A stretch of 64,000 bases of DNA, from NCBI RefSeq assembly GCF_003285015.1, contig NZ_QMFB01000001.1, positions 124,001-188,000 on the forward strand, read 5' to 3'. The notes beneath the pieces were generated by a model, which did no database searches, had not been told where the DNA came from, and was given only the letters and a program-made list of their open reading frames with translations. Positions 18,816 through 26,812 of the stretch are shown here, one piece after another. This DNA is from Paenibacillus contaminans. Its GTDB lineage: Bacteria; Bacillota; Bacilli; Paenibacillales; NBRC-103111. Numbering within the stretch: the first letter of the stretch is position 1; the number at the start of each line of letters is the position of its first letter. The position numbers and the translations under genes were made by a program.

Positions 18816-18942
18816 TTGCTGAAATAAACTCGAATCATGAGCGAGGAATGAAGCGGCCGGCAGGTAGATGGAATGATTGCCGATTCTCACGAATATGATG
18901 GGTACTGGAACCAATCCATCTTTCCTGAGGAGGTACTTTTCC

Positions 18943-19203
18943 ATGGAAGTATTAAAAGTTTCAGCAAAATCCAATCCTAACTCCGTTGCAGGCGCATTGG
19001 CCGGCGTTCTCCGCGAGCGGGGAGCAGCCGAGCTCCAAGCTATAGGGGCCGGTGCGTTAAATCAGGCTGTGAAAGCCGTAGCGATCGCCAGAGGATTCGT
19101 AGCGCCCAGCGGTGTTGATCTCATCTGTATTCCCGCATTTACGGATATTGTGATTGATGGAGAAGACCGAACCGCAATCAAGCTTATCGTAGAGCCGCGA
19201 TGA
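18943..19203 (+). CDS. spoVS: Stage V sporulation protein S
   Basis: An 86-residue Alba-like protein (MEVLKVSAKSNPNSVAGALA through RTAIKLIVEPR) almost identical in layout to SpoVS of Bacillus. It is needed for spore coat assembly and progress through stage V. The start is ATG 18943 behind CTGAGGAGG; upstream in-frame ATGs lack an SD. Position after ymdB is conserved. I could not fit a good sigma-H promoter to the upstream sequence. Confidence 0.96.
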   Translation: MEVLKVSAKSNPNSVAGALAGVLRERGAAELQAIGAGALNQAVKAVAIARGFVAPSGVDLICIPAFTDIVIDGEDRTAIKLIVEPR

Positions 19204-19580
19204 ACGAAAGCGGTCAAACAGGCCGCCATGCAGCGTCGTAACGCAAACCGGGATTATCGCAGCTTTTGATTTAGGATAACGGTTCGATTGTCGAGTTTAC
19301 GATCGAACCCTAGCGAATGACTCGGATAGTAAGTCATGACCTGCTCGCAAGGAACGCCTGTTTACGGAGTAGACAGGTTTTTTTGCAGTGTCGGAAAGTG
19401 TTTTTCCATGATTTTCTTTTTTCGGTAAACACGCCTGCCCTATATTTATACTTGCAATGCCTCTTTCGTCGGGAGCGTTTGGGACAGGGTTGCCGTTTCG
19501 AAGTGAAAATATTTCGCCGGTTTCGGCGGCCGGAAGCCCGCCGACCGGTTTTAATAAGACACGGATTGGAGATGATGTAG
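19204..19580. other. spoVS-dipeptidase intergenic region with three stems
   Basis: A gene-free stretch of 377 bp. It holds GGTTCGAT/ATCGAACC (19281-19309), ATGACT/AGTCAT (about 19318-19339) and the terminator at 19357. A fragment CGGTAAACACGCCTG (19425) resembles one arm of the dispersed repeats. No promoter was identified with confidence. Confidence 0.5.
19357..19385 (+). terminator. Terminator downstream of spoVS
   Basis: CCTGTTTAC pairs with GTAGACAGG (one G-U) around GGA, followed by seven T residues. Confidence 0.85.
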
Positions 19581-20534
19581 ATGAGAGTAGTTGACGCTCA
19601 TTGCGATTTATTGATGAAAATGGTGGAGAACCGCAGGCTTGGCTTCGATCACGACGGCCGTGATGCGGACGTTTCGCTGAAACGGCTGAAGCAGGCGGAA
19701 ATGGCTGCGCAAATATATGCGATATTTTTGCCTGACCGAAACAGGCTTACGTTCGATCAAGTTCTGGAGCAGGTGCGCTTGTTTATGGAGCATATCGCTT
19801 CGCATCCGGACGTGATGTTCATCCGAACGAAGGAAGAGCTGGAGCGAAGCTTGAAGGAACGAAAGCTAGGCGCTCTCCTTTCGCTTGAAGGCGTGGACGG
19901 GCTGGAAGGGAATTTGACTTACCTGCATACGTTATTTTATTTGGGCGTGCGGCTTATGGGCATTACGTGGAACGAGGCGAATTGGGCGGCTGACGGCGTA
20001 GGCGAATCGCGCAAGGCGGGATTTTCCGTAAAAGGAAAGCAGTTCGTAAAAGAATGCGGAAAGCTGGGCGTTATTCTGGATATATCCCACCTGGCGGAGC
20101 CCGGCTTCTGGGAGCTTCTTGAGCTGTCGGACAAACCTTTTATCGCTTCGCATTCCAACTCTTACACCCTGTGTCCGCATTTGCGCAATTTGACGGACGA
20201 GCAAATCAAAGCGATCGTCAAACGAGGAGGCCGCATCGGCATTACATTCGTTCCTCCGTTCTTAAGCAAGGAAAAAAATGCAGCGATATCGGACGTACTG
20301 AAGCACCTCGAGCGGATTTGCTCGTTGGGCGGAGCCGGACATGTCGGCTTCGGTTCGGATTTCGACGGCATAGACACGAAGGTGCAGGGGCTTGAGCATA
20401 CAGGCTGCTATAACGCGCTGACCGAGGAACTGTTAAAGCATTACCGCGCTGCCGAGGTCGAAGGCTTCATGCATGGAAATTGGCTCCAATTTCTGAAGGC
20501 AAATTTGCCCGTAGACTCGTTCATCAAATTGTAA
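19581..20534 (+). CDS. Membrane-dipeptidase-type peptidase (M19)
   Basis: A 317-residue amidohydrolase-superfamily protein of the renal dipeptidase (peptidase M19) family. Metal-ligand motifs are VVDAHCDLL at the N-terminus, LSLEGVDGL, ILDISHL, SHSN and GSDFDG. It should hydrolyse dipeptides with two zinc ions. No signal peptide is visible, so it is cytoplasmic. It stands alone: terminator upstream, about 225 bp to korA downstream. The start ATG 19581 follows GGAGATGATG. Confidence 0.9.
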   Translation: MRVVDAHCDLLMKMVENRRLGFDHDGRDADVSLKRLKQAEMAAQIYAIFLPDRNRLTFDQVLEQVRLFMEHIASHPDVMFIRTKEELERSLKERKLGALLSLEGVDGLEGNLTYLHTLFYLGVRLMGITWNEANWAADGVGESRKAGFSVKGKQFVKECGKLGVILDISHLAEPGFWELLELSDKPFIASHSNSYTLCPHLRNLTDEQIKAIVKRGGRIGITFVPPFLSKEKNAAISDVLKHLERICSLGGAGHVGFGSDFDGIDTKVQGLEHTGCYNALTEELLKHYRAAEVEGFMHGNWLQFLKANLPVDSFIKL

Positions 20535-20687
20535 CATTCCAAAGTAAGATATGAAATCGGTTTATCAATCTATTTGCGATATGGTTTTGATCGAAAATTA
20601 CTATGTTTCAAATATGTCGAAACGGCTTGCTTTTTATAATGTAAAGACATAGAATTTGATTGATGTTAAGTTTTTGTTTAATTCCGC

Positions 20688-20718
20688 TTGACATGCTGCC
20701 TTTCGTATCGGATATCAT
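20688..20718 (+). promoter_or_regulatory. Possible promoter of korAB
   Basis: TTGACA (20688-20693) with TATCAT (20713-20718) at a rather long 19 bp spacing. An alternative -10, TATAAT at 20635, lacks a good -35. Low certainty. Confidence 0.35.
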
Positions 20719-20760
20719 GCCGAAAAATAACAGCAGCGAACAACTAAAGGAGTGGACGTT

Positions 20761-22506
20761 GTGATTAGTCAATTGTCTTGGAAGATCGGGGGACAACAAG
20801 GGGAAGGCGTTGAAAGTACCGACCGGATCTTTTCTACGGCATTAAACCGTCTCGGCTATTATTTGTACGGCTACCGCCACTTTTCCTCGCGTATTAAAGG
20901 TGGGCATACGAATAACAAAATCCGGATCAGCACGAAGCCGATTCGGTCAATCTCGGATGATCTGGACATTTTAGTAGCTTTCGACCAAGAAACGATCGAT
21001 TTAAATGCACATGAGCTTCGCGACTACGGCGTAATCGTAGCCGATGCGAAATTCAATCCAACGCTTCCGGAAGGCGTTAAAGGACGCTTGTTCCCGGTGC
21101 CGATTACGGCAATCGCCGAGGAACTCGGAACGTCCCTGATGAAGAACATGGTTGCTTCCGGCGCATCTTGGGCATTGCTCGGTTTGCCGATGGAAGTATT
21201 TAATAAAGCGGTAGAAGAAGAATTCGGACGTAAAGGTCCGGCAGTCGTCGAGAAGAACATCGAAGCGGTTGCGCGCGGCGCGAAATTCGTTCTGGATCTT
21301 GCGGGCGGCCCGATTCACGAGCTACAGCTTGAACCGGCGGACGGCAAGCAGAAGCTGTTCATGATCGGTAACGACGCGATCGCGCTCGGCGCTGTAGCGG
21401 CAGGATGCCGCTTCATGGCTGCTTATCCGATTACGCCTGCATCCGAAATTATGGAATACTTGATTAAAGTTCTTCCGAAATTCGGCGGCACGGTTATTCA
21501 AACCGAGGATGAAATCGCTGCGGTTACAATGGCGATCGGAGCCAACTATGGCGGCGCTCGTGCGATTACGGCATCCGCCGGTCCAGGTCTCTCCTTGAAA
21601 ATGGAAGCGATCGGTCTTGCAGGTATGACGGAAACGCCAATCGTTATTGTTGATACGCAGCGCGGCGGCCCGTCGACAGGTCTGCCGACGAAGCAAGAGC
21701 AATCGGATATTTTGGCAATGATTCACGGTACGCACGGTGAAATTCCGAAGATCGTCATCTCGCCAAGCTCGGTTGAAGAGTGCTTCTACGATACAATCGA
21801 AGCGTTCAACCTTGCGGAACAGTTCCAATGCCCGGTTATTATCGTAACCGACCTGCAGCTTAGCTTGGGTAAACAATCGGCAGAAATGCTCGATTACAAT
21901 AAAATCACGATCGACCGCGGGAAGCTCGTTACCGAAGCGCCGGAACAAGAGCCGAACAAGCTGTTCAAACGTTACGAGTTCTCGGAAGACGGCGTATCGC
22001 CGCGTATCATCCCTGGCGTGAAGCACGGTATTCACCACGTTACGGGCGTTGAGCACGACCAGGAAGGACGTCCGTCCGAAAGCCCGATCAACCGTAAGAA
22101 AATGATGGATAAGCGTATGGAGAAGCTGAAGCATGTTAAAGTGACGAATGCGATCCACGCCGATGCTCCTCATGCGGAACCGGATATGCTGATTATCGGA
22201 ATGGGCTCGACCGGAGGCACAATCGACGAAGCAAGAGCTCGTCTGGCAGCGGAAGGCATTACAACGAATCACGTAACCGTTCGTCTGATGCACCCGTTCC
22301 CTACTGACTTGCTGAAGCCGCATACGGACAAAGCGAAGAAAATCGTTGTGGTCGAGAATAATGCAACCGGACAACTGGCTCAGTTGATCAAGCTGCACCT
22401 CGGATGCGGCGACAAAATCCACAACCTGTTGAAATATGACGGGAACCCGTTCTTGCCGGCAGAAATTCACAAAGAATGTAAGGGGCTGATCGCATGGCAA
22501 CATTAA
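20761..22506 (+). CDS. korA: 2-oxoacid:ferredoxin oxidoreductase, alpha (fused gamma-alpha) subunit
   Basis: About 581 residues. The N-terminal third is the gamma domain (WKIGGQQGEGVESTDRIF, YGYRHFSSRIKGGHTN); the rest is the pyrimidine-binding alpha domain (MAAYPITPASEIMEYL, ASAGPGLSLKMEAIGLA) and the C-terminal domain II. With KorB it oxidatively decarboxylates a 2-oxoacid (2-oxoglutarate or pyruvate) to acyl-CoA, reducing ferredoxin. GTG 20761 is chosen because AAAGGAG lies 9 nt upstream; GTG 20752 abuts that SD. It overlaps korB by 13 bp. Confidence 0.93.
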   Translation: MISQLSWKIGGQQGEGVESTDRIFSTALNRLGYYLYGYRHFSSRIKGGHTNNKIRISTKPIRSISDDLDILVAFDQETIDLNAHELRDYGVIVADAKFNPTLPEGVKGRLFPVPITAIAEELGTSLMKNMVASGASWALLGLPMEVFNKAVEEEFGRKGPAVVEKNIEAVARGAKFVLDLAGGPIHELQLEPADGKQKLFMIGNDAIALGAVAAGCRFMAAYPITPASEIMEYLIKVLPKFGGTVIQTEDEIAAVTMAIGANYGGARAITASAGPGLSLKMEAIGLAGMTETPIVIVDTQRGGPSTGLPTKQEQSDILAMIHGTHGEIPKIVISPSSVEECFYDTIEAFNLAEQFQCPVIIVTDLQLSLGKQSAEMLDYNKITIDRGKLVTEAPEQEPNKLFKRYEFSEDGVSPRIIPGVKHGIHHVTGVEHDQEGRPSESPINRKKMMDKRMEKLKHVKVTNAIHADAPHAEPDMLIIGMGSTGGTIDEARARLAAEGITTNHVTVRLMHPFPTDLLKPHTDKAKKIVVVENNATGQLAQLIKLHLGCGDKIHNLLKYDGNPFLPAEIHKECKGLIAWQH

Positions 22507-23360
22507 AAGATTTTCGCAACAATGTGAAACCGAACTGGTGCCCGGGCTGCGGCGACTTCTCCGTTCAAGCGGCGATTCAAAGAGCGTCTGCAAACATTGG
22601 GCTGGAGCCTGAACAGCTTGCTATCGTTTCCGGTATCGGCTGTTCCGGACGTATTTCCGGATACATCAACGCTTACGGCTTCCACAGCATTCATGGCCGT
22701 TCGCTTCCAATCGCGCAAGGCTTGAAAATGGCTAACCGCGATCTGGCCGTTATCGCTTCCGGCGGCGACGGCGACGGCTTTGCAATCGGTATGGGCCACA
22801 CGGTTCACGCGATTCGCCGTAACATCAACATCACATACATCGTAATGGACAACCAAATCTACGGTCTGACGAAAGGGCAAACGTCCCCGCGCAGCGCAGA
22901 GGGCTTCAAAACGAAAAGTACGCCTCAAGGCTCGATCGAATCGGCTCTTTCTCCGCTGGAGATGGCGCTTGCAGCCGGCGCAACGTTCGTCGCTCAATCG
23001 TTCTCGAGCAACCTGAAGCAGCTGACGACGCTGATTGAGGAAGGCATGAAGCATGAAGGCTTCTCGCTGATCAACGTGTTCAGCCCTTGCGTAACGTTCA
23101 ACAAAATCAATACGTATGACTGGTTTAAAGAGAATATCATCGATCTGGAAGAAACGCCGGAATACGATCCGTCGAACCGCGTAGCGGCGATGACGAAAAT
23201 TATGGAAACAAACAGCATGCTGACCGGTCTGATCTATCAAGATAAATCCAGAAGAAGCTATGAGAATCTCGTACACGGCTTTAAAGAACAACCGCTGGCG
23301 ACTCAAGATATCAAGATTACTTCAGAGGAATTTGACAAGCTTGTGGCAGAATTCAAATAA
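22494..23360 (+). CDS. korB: 2-oxoacid:ferredoxin oxidoreductase, beta (TPP) subunit
   Basis: A 288-residue TPP-binding subunit. The TPP/Mg motif is SGGDGDGFAIGMGH...DNQIYGLTKGQ. Cys residues for the [4Fe-4S] cluster appear as NWCPGCGD, SGIGCSGR and SPCVTFN. It is translationally coupled to korA and ends at a strong terminator, so korAB is a two-gene operon. Substrate preference cannot be read from the sequence; homologues in this synteny are annotated as 2-oxoglutarate enzymes. Confidence 0.93.
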   Translation: MATLKDFRNNVKPNWCPGCGDFSVQAAIQRASANIGLEPEQLAIVSGIGCSGRISGYINAYGFHSIHGRSLPIAQGLKMANRDLAVIASGGDGDGFAIGMGHTVHAIRRNINITYIVMDNQIYGLTKGQTSPRSAEGFKTKSTPQGSIESALSPLEMALAAGATFVAQSFSSNLKQLTTLIEEGMKHEGFSLINVFSPCVTFNKINTYDWFKENIIDLEETPEYDPSNRVAAMTKIMETNSMLTGLIYQDKSRRSYENLVHGFKEQPLATQDIKITSEEFDKLVAEFK

Positions 23361-23374
23361 TTGTATGAACAAAT

Positions 23375-23415
23375 CAAAGACATACGGCGTCAGCTGTATG
23401 TCTTTGTCTTTTTTG
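23375..23415 (+). terminator. Terminator of korAB
   Basis: An 11 bp perfect stem (CAAAGACATAC/GTATGTCTTTG) followed by TCTTTTTT. Confidence 0.93.
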
Positions 23416-23687
23416 GCAGTATACTAGAAATGAGTATGCCATTTATAGAATTGGATCATCATGTCGCTTCCCTATTCGTTCGAGTTTAAAAAGGCCCCTT
23501 ATTCAGAATTGAGAAGGTTGGATGAATCCGATTACGAGTACCTAAGCGCTTTCCGGAGGAAAGCTGCTTCGTGAGCATACGCTTTGCCGGATGAATCCAA
23601 GATTCGATTTCGAATAAACACCAGTTCCGCTTCGTTATGAAAAGTGGCTTTTTAAACAACCTCTAAAAGTGAGAAGGAGGGGTTGAA
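23416..23687. other. korB-pduL intergenic region
   Basis: With the terminator this is 327 bp without a gene. A TATACT (about 23420) within the palindrome AGTATACT could be a -10, but no matching -35 is present. Nothing else was recognised. Confidence 0.5.
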
Positions 23688-24260
23688 GTGGTTCATATAC
23701 CGGTAGGCGTTTCCGCAAGACATATTCATTTATCTCCCATACATGCCGAACGGTTATTCGGCGATAAGTATCAGTTCACGGTCATAAAGCCGTTATCGCA
23801 GCCCGGGCAATACGCCGTGGAAGAAACCGTAGCGATCGTAGGACCGAAAGGGAGATTCGATAAAGTTAGAATACTGGGGCCTGTACGGGGCCGCACGCAA
23901 GTGGAAATATCGCGAACCGATGCGTTCTCGATCGGCGTGAATCCTCCGGTACGCGAATCCGGAGATATTTACGGTACGCCGGGCGTCACCATTGTCGGTC
24001 CGAAAGGCGAGGTGAAGCTGGAGCAGGGTGTCATCGTAGCCGCCCGTCACATTCATTTTCATACAAGCGATGCGATCGCTTTCGGTGTGACGGACAAGCA
24101 AATGCTCACAGTCAGACTTAACGGCGAACGCCCTCTGGTCATGGAGCAGGTCATCGCAAGAGTATCCGATACGTATGCGCTCGCCATGCATATCGATACG
24201 GATGAAGCAAACGCGGCAGGCGTCAGAACGGGAGACACGGCGGTTATTATAAGGGCTTGA
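23688..24260 (+). CDS. pduL: Phosphate propanoyltransferase PduL (stand-alone)
   Basis: A 190-residue PduL-type phosphotransacylase made of two similar beta-barrel halves. Zinc-ligand motifs are SARHIHLS near the N-terminus, AARHIHFHTSDA in the middle and MHIDTDEAN near the end. It interconverts acyl-CoA and acyl-phosphate, typically for acetate or propionate. There are no microcompartment shell genes nearby, and the N-terminus lacks an encapsulation-peptide extension, so it should be a housekeeping acetyl/propanoyl-CoA enzyme. It starts at GTG 23688 behind AGAAGGAGGGG. Confidence 0.92.
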   Translation: MVHIPVGVSARHIHLSPIHAERLFGDKYQFTVIKPLSQPGQYAVEETVAIVGPKGRFDKVRILGPVRGRTQVEISRTDAFSIGVNPPVRESGDIYGTPGVTIVGPKGEVKLEQGVIVAARHIHFHTSDAIAFGVTDKQMLTVRLNGERPLVMEQVIARVSDTYALAMHIDTDEANAAGVRTGDTAVIIRA

Positions 24261-24326
24261 ACGGCTTGGGGAGGATGCGACAAAAGCGAAGCTGATTGCT
24301 CTTTCAAATTTGTCAGAAACCCTACA

Positions 24327-24355
24327 TGGATATACGAATGGTAAAATGTTATAAT
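24327..24355 (+). promoter_or_regulatory. Sigma-A promoter of miaB
   Basis: TGGATA (24327-24332), 17 bp spacer, perfect TATAAT (24350-24355). The transcript would carry repeat copy E in its roughly 145 nt leader. Confidence 0.6.
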
Positions 24356-24380
24356 ACTTAATTGAGCTGCTATTTTATAG

Positions 24381-24461
24381 TTTATCAGGACGTATAATCG
24401 TGGAAGCGGCTCTAAACCTACGGTAAACGCCAGCGTCAAAAACGCCGGCAGGCGTTTATTC
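24381..24461 (+). repeat. Dispersed palindromic repeat, copy E
   Basis: Shares TTTATCAG.A.GTA.AATCGTGG, AAGCGGCTCTAAA and CGGTAAACGC with the reverse complement of copy D (54028-54113). It ends in an AACGCC...GGCGTT arm pair. It lies in the predicted 5' UTR of miaB. Confidence 0.65.
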
Positions 24462-24505
24462 TTGTGCAAACCATACAATTCAACATAGAGGGAAGGGAAT
24501 CTGGC

Positions 24506-26095
24506 ATGTCTAAGGAGAGCAATCACTCAGCGGACTTAAAATCCGTCAAGGGCGACAAAGACTACTCCAAATATTTCGACTTTTCCAGCGCGAAGGTCGT
24601 CAAGCAAGAGGACGGAAAAACGACGTACCGCATTAGCGGCCGGAATATTACGGTGAATGCCGCACCTAGCCATAAGGACGAGAAAAGCAGGGGCAAAGAG
24701 GATATTCAGGTGCATTACGACTTCACGATCCCTGAAGAGATGAAAGAGTTCGGCAAGGATAAGTTTTATTTGATCAATACGTACGGCTGCCAAATGAACG
24801 AGCACGACACCGAGACGATGATGGGATTGCTCGAGCAGATGGGCTATCAGCCAACGGACGATAAGACGGCGGCTGACGTCATCCTGCTGAATACATGCGC
24901 TATTCGGGAGAATGCGGAGGACAAAGTGTTCGGCGAGCTCGGACATTTGAAAGCGCTGAAAGCCGAGCGGCCTTCCCTCGTTCTGGGCGTTTGCGGCTGC
25001 ATGTCTCAAGAGGAAGCGGTCGTCAAACGGATCATGCAGAAGCATGCGTTCGTCGATATGATTTTCGGTACGCATAACATCCATCGTCTGCCTGGTCTGC
25101 TTAAAGAAGCTTATATGAGCAAGGAAATGGTCGTCGAGGTATGGTCCAAGGAAGGCGACATCATCGAAAACTTGCCGAAGAAGCGCGAAGGGATCAAGGC
25201 ATGGGTCAATATCATGTACGGCTGCGACAAGTTCTGCACGTATTGCATCGTTCCTTATACCCGGGGCAAAGAACGCAGCAGAAGGCCGGATGACGTCATT
25301 GCCGAAGTGCGGGACTTGGCGCGCCGCGGCTTTAAGGAGATCATGCTGCTTGGTCAGAACGTAAATGCGTACGGCAAAGATTTTGAAGATATCGACTATA
25401 CGTTCGGCGATTTGATGGACGACATTTCGAAAATCGATATTCCGCGCGTGCGATTTACAACCTCGCATCCTCGCGATTTCGACGACCGTCTGATCGAGGT
25501 GCTCAGTCATAAAGGCAATTTGATGGAGCATATTCATTTACCTGTTCAGTCGGGCAATACGGAAATCTTGAAGCGAATGAGCCGGAAGTATTCCCGCGAG
25601 CATTATTTGGACCTTGTGGGCAAAATCCGCAAAGCTATTCCCGATGCCGTGCTGACGACCGATATTATCGTCGGTTTTCCGGGGGAAACGGAGGAGCAGT
25701 TCGAGGATACGCTGTCGCTCGTGCGCGAAGTGAAATATGACTCCGCCTATACGTTCATTTATTCGCCTCGCGAAGGGACTCCGGCAGCCGCGATGGAGGA
25801 TAACGTTCCGGAGCAAGTCAAGAGGGAGCGCCTGAAGCGTCTGAACGATCTTATGGGCGAGCTTGGCAGACAAAGCAATGAAAGCTTGCGCGGCGAGGTC
25901 GTTGAAGTGCTGATCGAGGGCGAAAGCAAGAACAATCCTGAAGTTTTGTCCGCCCGTACGCGTACGAATAAGCTCGTCCATGTCGTAGCGCCGAAGCATT
26001 TGATCGGAACGATTGCAAAGGTGAAAATTACGGAACCGCAAACATGGGTCCTTTATGGGGAGTTGATCCCTGCCTCCGTTCAGCAAGCGATTTAG
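24506..26095 (+). CDS. miaB: tRNA-2-methylthio-N6-dimethylallyladenosine synthase MiaB
   Basis: A 529-residue radical-SAM methylthiotransferase. UPF0004 domain Cys: [23 protein letters not shown]; radical-SAM motif [18 protein letters not shown]-terminal TRAM domain. It adds the 2-methylthio group to i6A37 of tRNAs reading UNN codons. The roughly 90-residue charged N-terminal extension before the UPF0004 domain is usual for Bacillales MiaB. ATG 24506 is 8 nt from GGAAGGG; an upstream ATG has no SD. ricA follows 51 bp downstream, as in Bacillus (ymcB-ymcA). Confidence 0.95.
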   Translation: MSKESNHSADLKSVKGDKDYSKYFDFSSAKVVKQEDGKTTYRISGRNITVNAAPSHKDEKSRGKEDIQVHYDFTIPEEMKEFGKDKFYLINTYGCQMNEHDTETMMGLLEQMGYQPTDDKTAADVILLNTCAIRENAEDKVFGELGHLKALKAERPSLVLGVCGCMSQEEAVVKRIMQKHAFVDMIFGTHNIHRLPGLLKEAYMSKEMVVEVWSKEGDIIENLPKKREGIKAWVNIMYGCDKFCTYCIVPYTRGKERSRRPDDVIAEVRDLARRGFKEIMLLGQNVNAYGKDFEDIDYTFGDLMDDISKIDIPRVRFTTSHPRDFDDRLIEVLSHKGNLMEHIHLPVQSGNTEILKRMSRKYSREHYLDLVGKIRKAIPDAVLTTDIIVGFPGETEEQFEDTLSLVREVKYDSAYTFIYSPREGTPAAAMEDNVPEQVKRERLKRLNDLMGELGRQSNESLRGEVVEVLIEGESKNNPEVLSARTRTNKLVHVVAPKHLIGTIAKVKITEPQTWVLYGELIPASVQQAI

Positions 26096-26146
26096 ACCGG
26101 AAGGTATGGGAAGAGGAAACTAATTTGATAAAAGGCAGGCGTCGAT

Positions 26147-26611
26147 ATGTCCGAACATCATCACAATCATGAGGTTGAATCATGCGATATCCCGCATTAC
26201 AACTCCACGGAGCTAATTGTCCGCGAAGATATTTTGAATAAGGCAAAGGAACTGGCCGCTTTGATTTCGACTTCGACAGAGGTTGATTTTTACAAACGCG
26301 CAGAGAAGCAAATTGCCGACAATGAACACGTACAGAGCTTGATCAAAAAAATTAAGAAAAAGCAAAAAGAAGTCGTCGCTTTTCAAAACACGTTTAAAAA
26401 CCCGCAAATGGTCGAGAAAATCGAAGGGGAAATTACGGCTTTGCAAGACGAGCTCGATTCCATTCCGATCGTTACGGAATTCCAGCAGTCGCAGAGCGAT
26501 ATCAATTATTTGCTCCAGCTCGTCATGTCGGTCGTTCGCGATAAGGTTTCGGAAAAAATTCAAGTGGAAGAAGCGTCGGCTGAAACGGAGCCCGCAAACT
26601 GCAGCGACTAA
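26147..26611 (+). CDS. ricA: RicA (YmcA), Ric complex subunit
   Basis: A 154-residue helical protein of the YlbF/YmcA family (about residues 25-130). With RicF and RicT it forms the complex that supports RNase Y-dependent mRNA maturation and Spo0A phosphorelay activity, and so biofilm, competence and sporulation. Cys residues near both ends (ESCDIPHY and ANCSD) could contribute to Fe-S cluster binding reported for the complex; that link is inferred. Co-occurrence with rny and ymdB in this window fits the functional set. Confidence 0.88.
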   Translation: MSEHHHNHEVESCDIPHYNSTELIVREDILNKAKELAALISTSTEVDFYKRAEKQIADNEHVQSLIKKIKKKQKEVVAFQNTFKNPQMVEKIEGEITALQDELDSIPIVTEFQQSQSDINYLLQLVMSVVRDKVSEKIQVEEASAETEPANCSD

Positions 26612-26672
26612 TCAGTAACGATTAATGGTTGTGCCTTTCAAAATCTTCTGGTAAGCTATTGGAAGTAGGTAA

Positions 26673-26778
26673 ACTGCGCGTAACTGGCGGAACGTGGACG
26701 ACCACGGGGGAGCGCGCTGGACATAATAGCCGTACGCCTGGGCGAAAGTATTCGACGATAATGTCGAATGCTTTTTTT
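26673..26778 (+). promoter_or_regulatory. ZTP (pfl) riboswitch with terminator
   Basis: Conserved pfl/ZTP-motif blocks are present in order: CGCGTAACTGGCGGAA (26677-26692), CCACGGGGGAGCGCG (26702-26716), and GCCGTACGCCTGGGC (26729-26743). The aptamer is followed by GTATTCGAC/GTCGAATGC (26748-26771) and seven T residues, an expression-platform terminator. ZTP/ZMP, which accumulates when 10-formyl-THF is short, should favour anti-termination and switch on the folD-type gene 35 bp downstream. A weak promoter TTGTGC-17-TAAGCT (26629-26657) precedes it. Confidence 0.9.
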
Positions 26779-26812
26779 GTTTTCATTTAAGAACAAGCTG
26801 GAGGCGATGACG

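Noticed and set aside
18820..18900. Sigma-H promoter for spoVS
   Set aside because: AGGAATG and GGAAT elements are present, but their spacing (17 bp) is too long for the sigma-H consensus.
21322..23306. Long antisense frames over korA and korB (423 and 267 codons)
   Set aside because: Mirror frames caused by codon usage of well-conserved genes; no SD and no recognisable domain.
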